A DNA stretch of 64,000 bases from Burkholderia territorii (GCF_902833055.1 NZ_CADFEJ010000001.1:868001-932000), one strand, 5' to 3'. Counted from the first letter of the stretch, positions 49,472-59,783 are shown. Translations and numbers: made by a program. Notes: generated by a model from the sequence alone, not told the origin.

Positions 49472-51565
49472 ATGCAATCCAGACGGACCTTCATGTGCGG
49501 ATGTCTCGGCACGTTCGCCGCCTGTTCGCTGTTCCCGGGCGTGTCGAACGCCCGGATGATCGACCTGCTGCCGCCGTCCGATCCGGCCGACGGCAAGACG
49601 TTCCGCGTGATCTGCATGCACGACGTGCGCGACAACCTGATGGCGTCGTTTTCGTCGCCGACAGCGCTGGTCGATCCGTTCGCGGTCGATACCGGCACGC
49701 TGACCGCGATCTTCTCGTGGCTGCAGACCAACAACTACCACACCATCACGGTCAAGCAGATCGAGGAATCGCGGCACGGCGGCAGGCCATTGCCGCCGCG
49801 CGCGGTGCTGCTCACGTTCGACGACGGCTTTCGCAGCCACTACACGAAGGTGCTGCCGCTGCTCGAACGCTTCAAGTATCCGGCGGTCATGGGCATCGTC
49901 ACCGCGTGGATCGACACACCTGCGGATACGCCGATCCGCATCAGCGACAAGGTCCAGGTGCCGCGCGACTACTTCCTGTCGTGGGACGAAGTGAAGAAAC
50001 TCGGCCAGTCGGAATTCGTCGAGCTCGGCTGCCACACTCACAACCTCCATCATGGCGCGATCGCGAATCCGCAAGGCAACGAGTTGCCGGCGACGACGTC
50101 GCATCTGTACCTGCAAGATCAGAAACGCTATGAAACGGACGCGGAATTCCACGCCCGCGTGCATGACGACCTGCAGACCTGCGTGCGTCAGATTCGCGAA
50201 CACACCGGCCTCGTCGCACGCTCGATGGTGTGGCCGTACGGCGCGGAAAACCAGCCCGTGCGCCAGATTTCGACGTCGCTCGGCATGGATATCCAGTTCA
50301 GTCTCGATGCCGGCCCGAATACGCCTGACGTGCCGCTGGACCGGCTCAGGCGCATCCTGATGATGTACGACGTCGACATCGGCGGGTTCGAGCGCTCGAT
50401 GCGCGAGCCGGCGTCCAACCGCGGCGACGTCGACGTGCCAGAGCGCATCGTGCAGGTCGATCTCGACCAGGTCTACGACCCGGATCCCGCGCGGCAGGAG
50501 GCGAATCTCGGCAAGCTGATCGAGCGCATCTACCGGATGCAGCCGAAATCGGTGTACCTGCAGGCGTATGCGGATCCGAAGGGCACGGGCGTGGCCGAGG
50601 CGGTGTATTTCCCGAACCGGCACCTGCCGATGCGCTCGGACCTGTTCTCGCGTGCCGCGTGGCAACTCAACACGCGCTCCAACGTGCAGGTGTACGCATG
50701 GATGCCGGTGCTCGCGTTCCGGCCGCCGGCCGACAAGCAGCGCGGGCTCGAAGCCGTCAGCGCATACGGCGGCGCGCCGCCCCGCGAGAACGGCTCGCGC
50801 GTGTTCCGGCTGAGCCCGTTCGATCCGGAAGCGCGGCTGATGATCCAGCAGATCTACGAGGATCTCAGCAAGCACGCGTCGTTCAGCGGCATCCTCTTCA
50901 GCGACGACGCCGTGCTCGACGACTACGAGGATGCGGGCCGGCATGCGCTGCGAACCTATTCGCAGTGGGGGCTGCCGGCCGACGTCGGCAAGATCCGCGA
51001 GAACCCCGACCTGATGAAGCGCTGGACGCGCCAGAAGTCGCGCTACCTGATCGACATGACGCGGCAGCTCGCGCAGATCGTGCTGGCCCACCAGAACATC
51101 GGCGACGTGCTGACCGCGCGCAACATCTTCGCGATGCCGGTGCTCAAGCCCGAGTCGGAAGCATGGTACGCGCAGAACTACGACGATTTCCTTGCCGCCT
51201 ACGACTACGTCGCGCTGATGGCGATGCCGTACATGGAGCAGGCGAAGGACCCCGAAGGCTGGCTGGACCAGCTCGTGAAGGCGGTGCGCGCGAAACAGCG
51301 CGGGCTGCAGCGCACCGTGTTCGAACTGCAATCGTACGACTGGCACGCGCACAAGGACGTGCCGGCCCGCACCCTGCTCGCGCAGATGCGGCGGTTGCGC
51401 AGCGAGGGCGCGGTAAATTTCGGCTACTACCCGGACAACTTCCTGAACGGCCAGCCGGAGCTCGACGCGATGCGCGACGTGATGTCGCTGAAGTCGCGCC
51501 TCGATCCGACTTCGATCAACGCGCTGATGCAGATGCAGCATGCGCAGGGGACCAAGACGCCATGA
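49472..51565 (+). CDS. pgaB: Poly-beta-1,6-N-acetylglucosamine N-deacetylase
   Basis: Periplasmic enzyme of 697 aa that partly deacetylates PNAG before export. The polysaccharide-deacetylase domain is at about 60-300: LLTFDDGFRSHYTK gives the catalytic Asp (D117/D118), and LGCHTHNLHHG (about 184-194) the metal His ligands. The C-terminal glycoside-hydrolase-like domain is at about 320-690 (SVYLQAYADPKGTGVAEAVY, GILFSDDAVLDDYE). The N-terminus SRRTFMCGCLGTFAAC has a twin-arginine motif and a possible lipobox; E. coli PgaB uses a Sec lipoprotein signal. Its stop overlaps the pgaC start by 4 bp. Confidence 0.93.
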   Translation: MQSRRTFMCGCLGTFAACSLFPGVSNARMIDLLPPSDPADGKTFRVICMHDVRDNLMASFSSPTALVDPFAVDTGTLTAIFSWLQTNNYHTITVKQIEESRHGGRPLPPRAVLLTFDDGFRSHYTKVLPLLERFKYPAVMGIVTAWIDTPADTPIRISDKVQVPRDYFLSWDEVKKLGQSEFVELGCHTHNLHHGAIANPQGNELPATTSHLYLQDQKRYETDAEFHARVHDDLQTCVRQIREHTGLVARSMVWPYGAENQPVRQISTSLGMDIQFSLDAGPNTPDVPLDRLRRILMMYDVDIGGFERSMREPASNRGDVDVPERIVQVDLDQVYDPDPARQEANLGKLIERIYRMQPKSVYLQAYADPKGTGVAEAVYFPNRHLPMRSDLFSRAAWQLNTRSNVQVYAWMPVLAFRPPADKQRGLEAVSAYGGAPPRENGSRVFRLSPFDPEARLMIQQIYEDLSKHASFSGILFSDDAVLDDYEDAGRHALRTYSQWGLPADVGKIRENPDLMKRWTRQKSRYLIDMTRQLAQIVLAHQNIGDVLTARNIFAMPVLKPESEAWYAQNYDDFLAAYDYVALMAMPYMEQAKDPEGWLDQLVKAVRAKQRGLQRTVFELQSYDWHAHKDVPARTLLAQMRRLRSEGAVNFGYYPDNFLNGQPELDAMRDVMSLKSRLDPTSINALMQMQHAQGTKTP

Positions 51566-52833
51566 CCAGCCACAGCATCATCCAGCGCCTGCAGGATTTC
51601 GTCTTCTACTATCCGTTCTTCATGTCGTATCTGTGGATGATCGGCGGCGTCGTTCATTACTTCCTGCTGGAGGAAGGCCGCCGGCTGTCGACGCGCACGA
51701 TCGCGGCGAGCGGAATCCCGAAGATCTCGATCGTCGTGCCGTGCTTCAACGAGGCGGCGAACGCGCGCAGCGTGATCCGCCACCTGGACGCGATGGACTA
51801 CCCGAATTACGACATCATCGCGGTCAACGACGGCAGCAAGGACAACACCGGCGACATCCTCAACGAGCTGGCCGTCGAGATCCCGCGGCTGCTGGTGATC
51901 CATCACGCGCGCAACGAAGGCAAGGCGGTCGGGCTCACCACCGCGGCGGCCGTGTCGAACGCCGAATACCTGCTCTGCATCGACGGCGACGCGCTGCTCG
52001 CGCACGACGCGATCGGCTGGATGCTCGAGCACTTCCTGACCGATCCGGGCGTCGGCGCGGTCACCGGCAACCCGCGCATCCGCACGCGCACGTCGTTGCT
52101 CGGGCGCATGCAGGTCGGCGAATTCTCGTCGATCGTCGGGCTCATCAAGCGCACGCAGCAGGTGTACGGCCGCATCTTCACGGTGTCGGGCGTGATCACG
52201 ATGTTCCGCAAGACCGCGCTCGCCGATGTCGGCTACTGGAGCTCGGACATGCTGACCGAGGACATCGACATCAGCTGGAAGCTGCAGTGCCGCGACTGGC
52301 GCGTCGTGTACGAGCCGCACGCGCTCAGCTGGATCCTGATGCCCGAGACGCTGAAAGGGCTCTACCGGCAGCGGCTGCGTTGGGCGAAGGGCGGCATCCA
52401 GGTGCTGCTCAAGTACGCGGGCACGCTCGCGCGGCCGACGCAGATGATGATGTGGCCGCTGTTCGTCGAGTACCTGATCGGCATCGCATGGGCCTATTCG
52501 ATGTCGTTCATTCTGCTGCTCGCGGTAATCGACGTCGTCTACCCGCTTCCGCCGAACTGGCATGTGTCCGTGGTGCCGCACTGGCACGGGATGCTGCTGG
52601 TCGCGACCTGCATCCTGCAGCTGATCATCGGCAGCATGATCGATCGTCGTTACGACGAAAAACTCCTGATGTACTTCCTTGACACCGTCTGGTACCCCGT
52701 CGCGTTCTGGTTGATCAGCATGATCACCACCGTCGTCGCCCTGCCCGCCGTCGTATTGCGGGGCCGCGGCAAGCGCGCCGTTTGGGTCAGCCCCGACCGA
52801 GGCATTCAACATGAAGAACGCGCCGATTATTGA
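51562..52833 (+). CDS. pgaC: Poly-beta-1,6-N-acetylglucosamine synthase (GT2)
   Basis: Inner-membrane processive glycosyltransferase of 423 aa that polymerises GlcNAc from UDP-GlcNAc. An N-terminal membrane helix is followed by the GT2 domain with SIVVPCFNEAANA, the DxD-type CIDGDALLAHD, TEDIDISWKL (catalytic base) and QRLRWAKGG. Several C-terminal membrane helices (about 300-400) form the translocation path. The start overlaps the pgaB stop as ATGA, and the end overlaps the pgaD start by 23 bp. Activity in E. coli needs PgaD and c-di-GMP. Confidence 0.95.
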   Translation: MTSHSIIQRLQDFVFYYPFFMSYLWMIGGVVHYFLLEEGRRLSTRTIAASGIPKISIVVPCFNEAANARSVIRHLDAMDYPNYDIIAVNDGSKDNTGDILNELAVEIPRLLVIHHARNEGKAVGLTTAAAVSNAEYLLCIDGDALLAHDAIGWMLEHFLTDPGVGAVTGNPRIRTRTSLLGRMQVGEFSSIVGLIKRTQQVYGRIFTVSGVITMFRKTALADVGYWSSDMLTEDIDISWKLQCRDWRVVYEPHALSWILMPETLKGLYRQRLRWAKGGIQVLLKYAGTLARPTQMMMWPLFVEYLIGIAWAYSMSFILLLAVIDVVYPLPPNWHVSVVPHWHGMLLVATCILQLIIGSMIDRRYDEKLLMYFLDTVWYPVAFWLISMITTVVALPAVVLRGRGKRAVWVSPDRGIQHEERADY

Positions 52834-53299
52834 CCTCTCCCTGCGCGCTCCGCGCGAAATGATCGCGGAACGCGGCGGCATCGTCGGCCCCGTGCTGGTC
52901 GCGTGGTTCCGCCTCGTGCGGCCCGCGCTGGTCGGGGGCGTGTGGGCATCGATCTGCATCTACACGTACCGCTACCTGCTGCCATTCAACGAGGCCGAAA
53001 TGCCGATCGAGCAGATCGTGTTCTACGTGACGAGCATCGCGCTGATCGCCGGCACGATCGTCACGTGGCTGATCGCGGGACGTGTCGTGCATCCGCTCGC
53101 GTACCGGTTGCGCGTGTCCAAGATACTGCGGCGCTCGGCCAGCGTGAAGATGCGCTCGGTGCCGCCGAGCGCGCTCGCGGGCGCTCGCCGGCGCGGCGCG
53201 CGGCGCACGTCGCGCATTCTCGTCGCGTCGCACGACGCGAACGGCTCGATCTCGGGCATCGAGTGGATCGCGCATGCGGGACCGCAACCCCGCGAATAA
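52811..53299 (+). CDS. pgaD: Poly-beta-1,6-N-acetylglucosamine synthase subunit
   Basis: Small inner-membrane protein of 162 aa with two transmembrane helices (about 28-50 and 66-90), matching PgaD in position, topology and length. It begins [20 protein letters not shown]. PgaD joins PgaC to form the c-di-GMP-responsive synthase. The cytoplasmic C-terminal 60 residues are Arg-rich ([13 protein letters not shown]). The gene overlaps pgaC by 23 bp in another frame. Confidence 0.88.
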   Translation: MKNAPIIDLSLRAPREMIAERGGIVGPVLVAWFRLVRPALVGGVWASICIYTYRYLLPFNEAEMPIEQIVFYVTSIALIAGTIVTWLIAGRVVHPLAYRLRVSKILRRSASVKMRSVPPSALAGARRRGARRTSRILVASHDANGSISGIEWIAHAGPQPRE

Positions 53300-53418
53300 G
53301 ACTCCGGAGACGTGCCGCGCCGGGCGCGATGCATGCCGCGCGGCGCGACACCGCTCTCGAATTCGCGCCGCCGCGCGTCGTGCGCCGGCCGGCAATTTCC
53401 TGTAGACGAGGTGAAATC

Positions 53419-55242
53419 ATGTGCGGAATCGTCGGAGCAAGCGGCCTGAGGAATCAGGTGCCACAACTGGTCAATGCACTGAGCCGGCTCGAGTATCGCG
53501 GCTACGACTCGTGCGGCATCGCCGTGCTGCGTGACGGCCACCTGCGCAGCGAACGCACGCTGCGGCGCGTGGCGGACCTGCAGGACCGCGTGCTGACACT
53601 CGGCCTCGAAGGGCAGACATGCATCGCGCACACGCGCTGGGCCACGCACGGCGCGCCGTCGGAAATGAACGCGCACCCGATCGTGTCGGGCGACACGATC
53701 GCGGTCGTGCACAACGGGATCATCGAAAACCACGATACGTTGCGTGCCGAGTTGCGCGAGCGCGGCTACACGTTTCGCGGCGAGACCGACACCGAGGTGA
53801 TCGCGCACCTGATCCACAGCATGTATCGCGACGACCTGTTCGATGCCGTCACCCGCGCGGTCAAACGGCTGCACGGCGCCTACGCGATCGCCGTGCTGAG
53901 CGCACGCGAACCGCAGCGGCTCGTCGCCGCGCGCGCGGGCTCGCCGCTCGTGATCGGCATCGGCGCGGACCAGAACTACCTCGCGTCCGACTGCGCCGCG
54001 CTCGGCGACCTGACCGACCGCTTCGTCTATCTGGAAGACGGCGACGTCGCGCTGATCACGCCGGAACGGATCGACGTGGTCGACGCGATCGGCAGCGACG
54101 CGCAGCGTCCACTGTGCCTGGTCAAGGCGCGCGACGACGACGCCGCGCTCGGCCCGTATCAGCATTTCATGCAGAAGGAAATCTTCGAACAGCCGAAGGC
54201 GATCGCCGCCACGATCGACGGCATCGATGCGATCTCGCCCGCGCTGTTCGGCGGCACCGACACCGCGCGCGCGCTGCTGTCGAAGACCCGGAGCGTGCTG
54301 CTGCTGGGCTGCGGCACCAGCTACTACGCGGGCCTGACGGCGAAGTACTGGCTCGAGGGCATCGCGGGCATTCCGGCGCAAGTCGAGATCGCGAGCGAAT
54401 ACCGCTACCGCGACACCGTGCCCGATCCGCGCACGCTGGTGGTCGGTATTTCGCAGTCCGGCGAAACCGCCGACACGATCGGCGCGATCGAGCGCGCGCG
54501 CGCGATGGGTCAGGACATGTCGATGGCGATCTGCAACGTGGCGACCAGCTCGATCGCGCGCAACGCGCCGCTCAGCTTCCTGACACGTGCCGGCATCGAG
54601 CTCGGCGTCGCGTCGACCAAGGCGTTCACGACGCAGCTCGTCGCGCTGTTCGTGCTGACGTTGACGCTCGCGCAGCAACGCGGCCGGCTCGATGCGGCGC
54701 ATGTCGCGATGCACCTGAAGAAATTGCACGAACTGCCGGAGCGCATCGGTCACGCACTTGCGCTCGAAACGCAGATCATGGGCTGGGCCGCGAAGTTCGC
54801 GCGCACCGAGAACGCGCTGTTCCTCGGCCGCGGCATTCATTACCCGATCGCGCTGGAAGGCGCGCTGAAGCTCAAGGAGGTCTCGTACATCCATGCGGAA
54901 GGCTATCCGGCCGGCGAACTGAAGCATGGCCCGCTCGCCCTCGTCACGAGCGCGATGCCTGTCGTCACGATCGCGCCGGACGATCGCCTGTTCCAGAAGC
55001 TGAAGTCCAACATGGCCGAGGTGCGCGCACGCGGCGGACGGCTGTACGTGCTCGCGGGCCATCATCTCGAGATCGACGCCGACCGCGACACGCACCTGAT
55101 CCGCGTGCGCGAATCGGGGGACGCGCTGTCGCCGATCGTCAACGTGATTCCGTTGCAGCTGCTCGCGTATCACGTCGGCTGCGCGCGCGGCGCCGACGTC
55201 GACAAGCCGCGCAACCTCGCGAAATCGGTCACCGTCGAATGA
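53419..55242 (+). CDS. glmS: Glutamine-fructose-6-phosphate aminotransferase (isomerising), pga-linked paralogue
   Basis: Enzyme of 607 aa (E. coli GlmS 609) that makes glucosamine-6-phosphate, the first precursor of UDP-GlcNAc. The N-terminal glutaminase begins MCGIVGASG with the Cys nucleophile right after the initiator Met; THTRWATHG-like TRWATHGAP and NGIIENHD follow. The two SIS domains carry [12 protein letters not shown] and the catalytic loop [12 protein letters not shown]. The C-terminus ends [13 protein letters not shown], as expected. Lying 120 bp after pgaD, it probably supplies precursor for the polymer. A housekeeping glmS would be expected elsewhere in the genome. Confidence 0.94.
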   Translation: MCGIVGASGLRNQVPQLVNALSRLEYRGYDSCGIAVLRDGHLRSERTLRRVADLQDRVLTLGLEGQTCIAHTRWATHGAPSEMNAHPIVSGDTIAVVHNGIIENHDTLRAELRERGYTFRGETDTEVIAHLIHSMYRDDLFDAVTRAVKRLHGAYAIAVLSAREPQRLVAARAGSPLVIGIGADQNYLASDCAALGDLTDRFVYLEDGDVALITPERIDVVDAIGSDAQRPLCLVKARDDDAALGPYQHFMQKEIFEQPKAIAATIDGIDAISPALFGGTDTARALLSKTRSVLLLGCGTSYYAGLTAKYWLEGIAGIPAQVEIASEYRYRDTVPDPRTLVVGISQSGETADTIGAIERARAMGQDMSMAICNVATSSIARNAPLSFLTRAGIELGVASTKAFTTQLVALFVLTLTLAQQRGRLDAAHVAMHLKKLHELPERIGHALALETQIMGWAAKFARTENALFLGRGIHYPIALEGALKLKEVSYIHAEGYPAGELKHGPLALVTSAMPVVTIAPDDRLFQKLKSNMAEVRARGGRLYVLAGHHLEIDADRDTHLIRVRESGDALSPIVNVIPLQLLAYHVGCARGADVDKPRNLAKSVTVE

Positions 55243-56540
55243 TGCATCGGCCGGTCGCGACGCGGACCGCCACGGTGCGCCCGCATGCGGGCGCACGCGC
55301 CGCCGCGTGGCGTGTCGCGGCGGTGCTCTGCGGCGCGTGTTGCACGCTCGCCGCACCGCCGCGCGCGCGCGCCGCCACGCCGGTCGTGCACACCGTCACG
55401 GTGCAGGCGCCCGCCTCGCCGCAGGACAGCGGCGACCCGCGGCGCTTCATGCACGGAATCGGCGTGGCCGACGCCGGCGACGGCCGGCGCTGGGTGTTCT
55501 TCAGCAGTTCCGGCATCGTGCCGCGCGGCGCGCTGCGCAACGGCAACTGGCCGCACGACGTGTACGTCGGCGAATGGCAGCCGGGCAAGCCGCGCCTGCA
55601 GCACGTCCGGATGTTCATCGGCCGCCCGGAAGCGCAGGAGCCCGTATCGATCGCACAGAACCCGCACGGCGACATCTTCGTCACGTTCGAGGACGGCTGG
55701 GACACGCCGAACGTCGTCAGCCAGCGATACGGCCTCTATCGGCGCGATCTGAAACCGATCAAACCCTACCCCAACGACGTGGAATCCGGCGGCCATTCCG
55801 GGCACGTCGCCGCAGTGGGCGAACGCTTCGTCGTGTTCTATTCCACCGACTGGATCGACGGCGGCGGCGTCGACAACCTCGGCACCGGCAACGGCGTCTA
55901 CGTGAAGACGTACGACGCCGAAGGACACGTGCTCAATCACGTGCCGGTCGCGCCGCACCGCCGCGAATGGTGGCCCATGGTCGCCGGCTCGCCGCACCGC
56001 GCGCTGTTGGTCTGGCAGAAATACATCGAACACAGCACCGACGCGACGCTCGAATACGCGATGTTCGATCCGGTCACGGCGAAGCTCGACAAGCTCGGGC
56101 CGCTGAGCGACGCAATCCAGTACTACGTGTATTCGACCGTCTATGTACCGGCGGTCGACCGCTTCGTCGTCGTCACGACGACGTCGGACAATCGCGGCGT
56201 CGCGATGCTGATCGACCCCGACGGCCGCCGTCTCGCGACGCTCGATTGCCTGCCGGCGTCGGTGCGGGAGTCCGGGATCGGGGTCGACGGCGCGCATGCG
56301 TACGTGCCGACGCGCGACGGGCGGCTTCTCACCTTGGCGCTGACGCCGACCGGCATGTCCGTGAGCGGCGTGCAGCGCTCGCCGATTCCGTGGGGATCGA
56401 CCGGCATCGCCGCGTTCGCGGCACACGCCGGGACGATGCATTTCGTGTCGCTGACGCCGTCAGGCACGCGCGAAGCCGATTTCGACACGGCACGGGAATC
56501 GCCGTTGCCGAAGGCGGACGCGCAGTGTTCCGGGCATTGA
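55239..56540 (+). CDS. Secreted hypothetical protein of the pga locus
   Basis: Exported protein of 433 aa, reading [10 protein letters not shown] at the start; the second ATG (55242) is equally possible. The signal peptide is [20 protein letters not shown] to about residue 45. The mature chain is rich in regularly spaced Trp/Tyr/Gly blocks ([74 protein letters not shown]). These look like beta-propeller blades of a sialidase or lectin type. I do not recognise a named family. It overlaps the glmS stop by 4 bp, so it belongs to the same transcript and may bind the polysaccharide. Confidence 0.7.
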   Translation: MMHRPVATRTATVRPHAGARAAAWRVAAVLCGACCTLAAPPRARAATPVVHTVTVQAPASPQDSGDPRRFMHGIGVADAGDGRRWVFFSSSGIVPRGALRNGNWPHDVYVGEWQPGKPRLQHVRMFIGRPEAQEPVSIAQNPHGDIFVTFEDGWDTPNVVSQRYGLYRRDLKPIKPYPNDVESGGHSGHVAAVGERFVVFYSTDWIDGGGVDNLGTGNGVYVKTYDAEGHVLNHVPVAPHRREWWPMVAGSPHRALLVWQKYIEHSTDATLEYAMFDPVTAKLDKLGPLSDAIQYYVYSTVYVPAVDRFVVVTTTSDNRGVAMLIDPDGRRLATLDCLPASVRESGIGVDGAHAYVPTRDGRLLTLALTPTGMSVSGVQRSPIPWGSTGIAAFAAHAGTMHFVSLTPSGTREADFDTARESPLPKADAQCSGH

Positions 56541-56585
56541 CGGCACGGTGCGTGACGTAACGCAATGCGTGGCGGGCGAGCGCAC

Positions 56586-57428
56586 TCAGCCCGCCGCCCC
56601 GCTCGTCTGCCCGAACCGCGCCACGCAATGCCACACCCATTTGGCCGTCTGATAGTCGAGCAGGCCGTCACGCGCATGGCCGATCACGGCCGGCGTCACG
56701 ATGCCGTCGACGGCGATGCGCGCGATCGCGTCGGCCGCCGGCGGCCCACGAAATCGCTCGCACTCGGCCAGCCGATCCAGCGACAACCTGAACCCGCCAT
56801 GCCACTCGACCCGGCAACCCGAGCGCACGGCAGCGGTCTCGACGGGCGTATGGCGATAGCTGGGATCGAGTACGATCGCGTCGACATCGTGATCGATGCT
56901 CACCACGCCGTGAACGTGCGCCTCGATGTAGTTGTCGAGCAGCGGATCGAGGCCGTCGCGGTTTTCGGTCGCGAGCGCGATCAGCGCCGCACAGTCGCCG
57001 ATCGCGAAATCCGAAGGCCGGTAATGACTGTCCGGATAGCAGAAGGTCGTTCGCCGATGCACATCGCTTCGAAGCCGCAAATGACATGATCCGAAGCGGC
57101 ACGACCCGCCGACGGGGTCGAGGCGATGGTTCAGCGCGCCGTACTTCGGCCGCAACGCGGGATCGGCGTCATCGTATGCGCCGCCGAACATCCGGCTTTC
57201 CCAATGCCAGCGATCGCCGCCGGGATACGCGGTCAGGCCGCCGTTGCTCGTCGCCGTCTCGAACTGCGATCGATAGACACCGTCGCGGACGATCCGTTCG
57301 AGCGTGCCGACGCCGTCGACCAGCGTGTCGGGATGGAAATTGAGCGTGACGGGAAACGCGGGGCCTTGCTGCCCCGACGGCCAGGATCGTCGGATATGGG
57401 CAAGCGCCCGCTCTGCGGAGGAGTCCAT
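56586..57428 (-). CDS. DUF3626-like protein
   Basis: Cytoplasmic protein of 280 aa. The blocks PVTLNFHPDTLVDGVGTLER, DGVYRSQFETATSNGGLTAY, GGDRWHWESRMFGGAYDD, and LNHRLDPVGGSCRFGSCHLR are features I associate with DUF3626, a family without an established function. The family was recognised from memory, not from a search. ATG 57428 gives a start just before the first helix; longer in-frame starts add only Arg/His-rich sequence. No neighbour suggests a role. It converges on the pga locus. Confidence 0.65.
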   Translation of the reverse strand: MDSSAERALAHIRRSWPSGQQGPAFPVTLNFHPDTLVDGVGTLERIVRDGVYRSQFETATSNGGLTAYPGGDRWHWESRMFGGAYDDADPALRPKYGALNHRLDPVGGSCRFGSCHLRLRSDVHRRTTFCYPDSHYRPSDFAIGDCAALIALATENRDGLDPLLDNYIEAHVHGVVSIDHDVDAIVLDPSYRHTPVETAAVRSGCRVEWHGGFRLSLDRLAECERFRGPPAADAIARIAVDGIVTPAVIGHARDGLLDYQTAKWVWHCVARFGQTSGAAG

Positions 57429-57668
57429 GCGTATCGTCCGGTCGCGTCGAGCGTCGTCGACGGCATCGTGGTGTTCGCGGTGCGGCATCGAATGCCGGGG
57501 CCACACCGGGCATGTGTCTGAGGTCGATACTATAGCGCGCGTGCGTGCGGCGCTTCTGCCGCGCCGAAGTCGTCAGCGACGCCCGTAGCGGCTAGACTGT
57601 CGCCCGATTGCATCCATCGGCCGCGCGCTCGCCTCCCTGCCGCCGCCGAAACGCCCCACGGAGAACGT

Positions 57669-58505
57669 ATGCTGAAGCGCAGGTGGTTTTCGTTGTTGCT
57701 GGTGACGCTGTGTCTGATCGCGACGCACGCGTATGCGCAGGGCTCGCTCGAACTCGATACCGACGGCACGCCTCGCGTGCTGACGCGCCAGGCGCTGCTC
57801 GCGCGCGCCGACGCGACCGACATCCACGTGCCGCACGACATCGCGTACGGCCGGCCGATGACGTTCCGCGCGGTGCCGTTCGCCGCCCTGCTCGGCGATA
57901 CGCCGCTGCCGGCGGACGGCGTGCTCGAAACGCGCGCGGCCGACGGCTTTGCCGCGCAACTGCCGCTGGATCTCGCGCTGCGCCGTGCGCCGGCCGGCGC
58001 CGTCGCGTGGCTCGCGATCGAGGATCCCGCGCACCCTTGGCCGAAGCTGCCGGGCAAGCAGGTCGGCGCCGGGCCGTTCTATCTCGTGTGGCTAGGGCCC
58101 GACGCATCGTCGGTGCGTGGCGAGCAGTGGCCGTATCAGATCGTCCGCGTCGCGATCGAATCGTCGCCGCTCGCGCGCTGGCCGTCGCTCGCCGTCGATC
58201 GGGCGCTGCCGGCGAACGATCCGGCCCGCGCGGGCCAGCGCCTGTTCGTCACGCAATGCCTCGCGTGCCATCGCCTCGACGGTGCGGGCAGCAGCCATGC
58301 GGGCCCCGACCTGAATGCGCCGATGAACCCGGTCGACTACTTCCAGCCCGCCGCGCTGCGCCGCTATATCCGCAACCCGGCATCGGTGCGCGACTGGCCG
58401 GGCCGCGTGATGCCGGCGTTCCCGCCCGATCAGCTGAGCGACCGGGAACTCGACCAGATCGTCGCGTACCTCGCGTTCATGGCGCGGCGCAAGGCGGGCA
58501 AATAA
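57669..58505 (+). CDS. Secreted c-type cytochrome with SUOX-like N-terminal domain
   Basis: Periplasmic protein of 278 aa. A signal peptide (WFSLLLVTLCLIATHAYA, about 6-23) is followed by a domain (about 30-170) resembling small oxidoreductase/molybdopterin-binding folds (PMTFRAVPFAALLGDTPLPA, GPFYLVWLGPDAS). No molybdenum-ligand Cys is visible. A cytochrome c domain (about 185-275) has one heme site, CLACH, and a distal Met in GRVMPAFPPDQLS. The ATG has GGAGA upstream. It stands alone, with no dehydrogenase gene beside it, so its electron donor is unknown. Confidence 0.82.
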   Translation: MLKRRWFSLLLVTLCLIATHAYAQGSLELDTDGTPRVLTRQALLARADATDIHVPHDIAYGRPMTFRAVPFAALLGDTPLPADGVLETRAADGFAAQLPLDLALRRAPAGAVAWLAIEDPAHPWPKLPGKQVGAGPFYLVWLGPDASSVRGEQWPYQIVRVAIESSPLARWPSLAVDRALPANDPARAGQRLFVTQCLACHRLDGAGSSHAGPDLNAPMNPVDYFQPAALRRYIRNPASVRDWPGRVMPAFPPDQLSDRELDQIVAYLAFMARRKAGK

Positions 58506-58526
58506 GCCGGGCGCGTCGCATGCTTG

Positions 58527-59783
58527 TCACGCGTCCGGCTCCTGCGCGCTTTGCAGCACCGCGCGCAGCAGCACGTCGGCGCCCGCCGTCGACCATTCCT
58601 GCGTGATCGCCTCGGCCTCGTTGTGGCTCAGGCCGTCGACGCACGGCACGAAGATCATGCCGGTCGGCGCGACGCGCGCGATGTAGCACGCGTCGTGACC
58701 CGCGCCGGACACGATGTCCATGTGCGACAGCCCGAGCGCCTGCGCCGCATCGCGCACCGCGTCGATGCAGCGCGGCGCGAACGGCACCGGCGGATACGTG
58801 AAGATCTGCTCGATCCGTGCGCCGAGGCCGGCCTCGGCCGCGACGCGCGCCAGTTCCTCACGCAGCGCCGCATCGAGCTCGTCGAGCACCGCATCGTCAG
58901 GATGACGAAACTCGACCGTGAAGAAGCAGCTACCCGGCACCGTGTTGCGCGAATTCGGCCGCGCCTCGATCATCCCGACGGTCGCGCGCGCGTGCGGCGC
59001 ATGGCGACGGCCCAGCGCATCGACGAATCCGATCATCCGCGCGGCGCCCACCAGCGTGTCGCGCCGGAACGCCATCGGCGTCGTGCCGGCGTGCGCATCG
59101 ACGCCCGTGAGCGTCACCTCGTACCAGCGCTGCCCCTGGCCCGCCGTCACGACGCCGATCGTCCTGCCCGCGCGTTCGAGAATCGCGCCTTGTTCGATAT
59201 GCAGCTCGTAGGCCGCATGCACCGGATATCCGCCGACGGGCTCGGTGCCCGCGTAGCCGATCCGCGCGAGTTCCTCGCCGATCGTCCTGCCCGCGCCATC
59301 CGTTCGCGACAGCCCGAATTCGAGCGAATAGACGCCTGCGAACACGCCCGCGGAAATCATCGCCGGCGCAAAGCGCGACCCCTCCTCGTTGGTCCAGATC
59401 ACGACGTCGATCGGGCGCTCGGTCTCGATGCCCGCATCGTTCAGCGCGCGCACGACCTCGAGGCCGCCGAGCACGCCGTAGATGCCGTCGTAGCGGCCGC
59501 CCGTCGGCTGCGAATCGGCGTGCGAGCCCGTCATCACCGGCGCGGCATCGGGATTGCGGCCCGCGCGGCGCGCGAACACGTTGCCCATGCGGTCCACCCG
59601 CACCGTGCAGCCGGCATCGCGCGCCCATTGCACGAACAGGTCGCGCGACTCGCGGTCGAGGTCGGTCAGCGCGAGACGGCAGACGCCGCCTTTCGGCGTC
59701 GCGCCGATCTGCGCCATCCGTTCGAGCGACGCCCACAGCCGCGCGCCGTCGACGCGCGGCGCGCCCGCGAGATCGTCACGCAT
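58527..59783 (-). CDS. M20-family amidohydrolase, candidate N-carbamoyl-L-cysteine hydrolase
   Basis: Zinc-dependent hydrolase of 418 aa of the allantoate/N-carbamoyl-L-amino acid amidohydrolase group. The metal ligands are visible in MTGSHADSQPTGGRYDGIYG (His/Asp), WTNEEGSRFAP (Glu pair), YELHIEQGAIL (His) and SGAGHDACYIA (His). The ATG at 59783 lies inside the end of the upstream gene (8-bp overlap), so translation is coupled. The partner is an ATC-hydrolase-like protein, which suggests AtcC-type cleavage of N-carbamoyl-L-cysteine or a similar carbamoyl amino acid. Allantoate or ureidopropionate hydrolysis are alternatives in the family. Confidence 0.85.
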   Translation of the reverse strand: MRDDLAGAPRVDGARLWASLERMAQIGATPKGGVCRLALTDLDRESRDLFVQWARDAGCTVRVDRMGNVFARRAGRNPDAAPVMTGSHADSQPTGGRYDGIYGVLGGLEVVRALNDAGIETERPIDVVIWTNEEGSRFAPAMISAGVFAGVYSLEFGLSRTDGAGRTIGEELARIGYAGTEPVGGYPVHAAYELHIEQGAILERAGRTIGVVTAGQGQRWYEVTLTGVDAHAGTTPMAFRRDTLVGAARMIGFVDALGRRHAPHARATVGMIEARPNSRNTVPGSCFFTVEFRHPDDAVLDELDAALREELARVAAEAGLGARIEQIFTYPPVPFAPRCIDAVRDAAQALGLSHMDIVSGAGHDACYIARVAPTGMIFVPCVDGLSHNEAEAITQEWSTAGADVLLRAVLQSAQEPDA

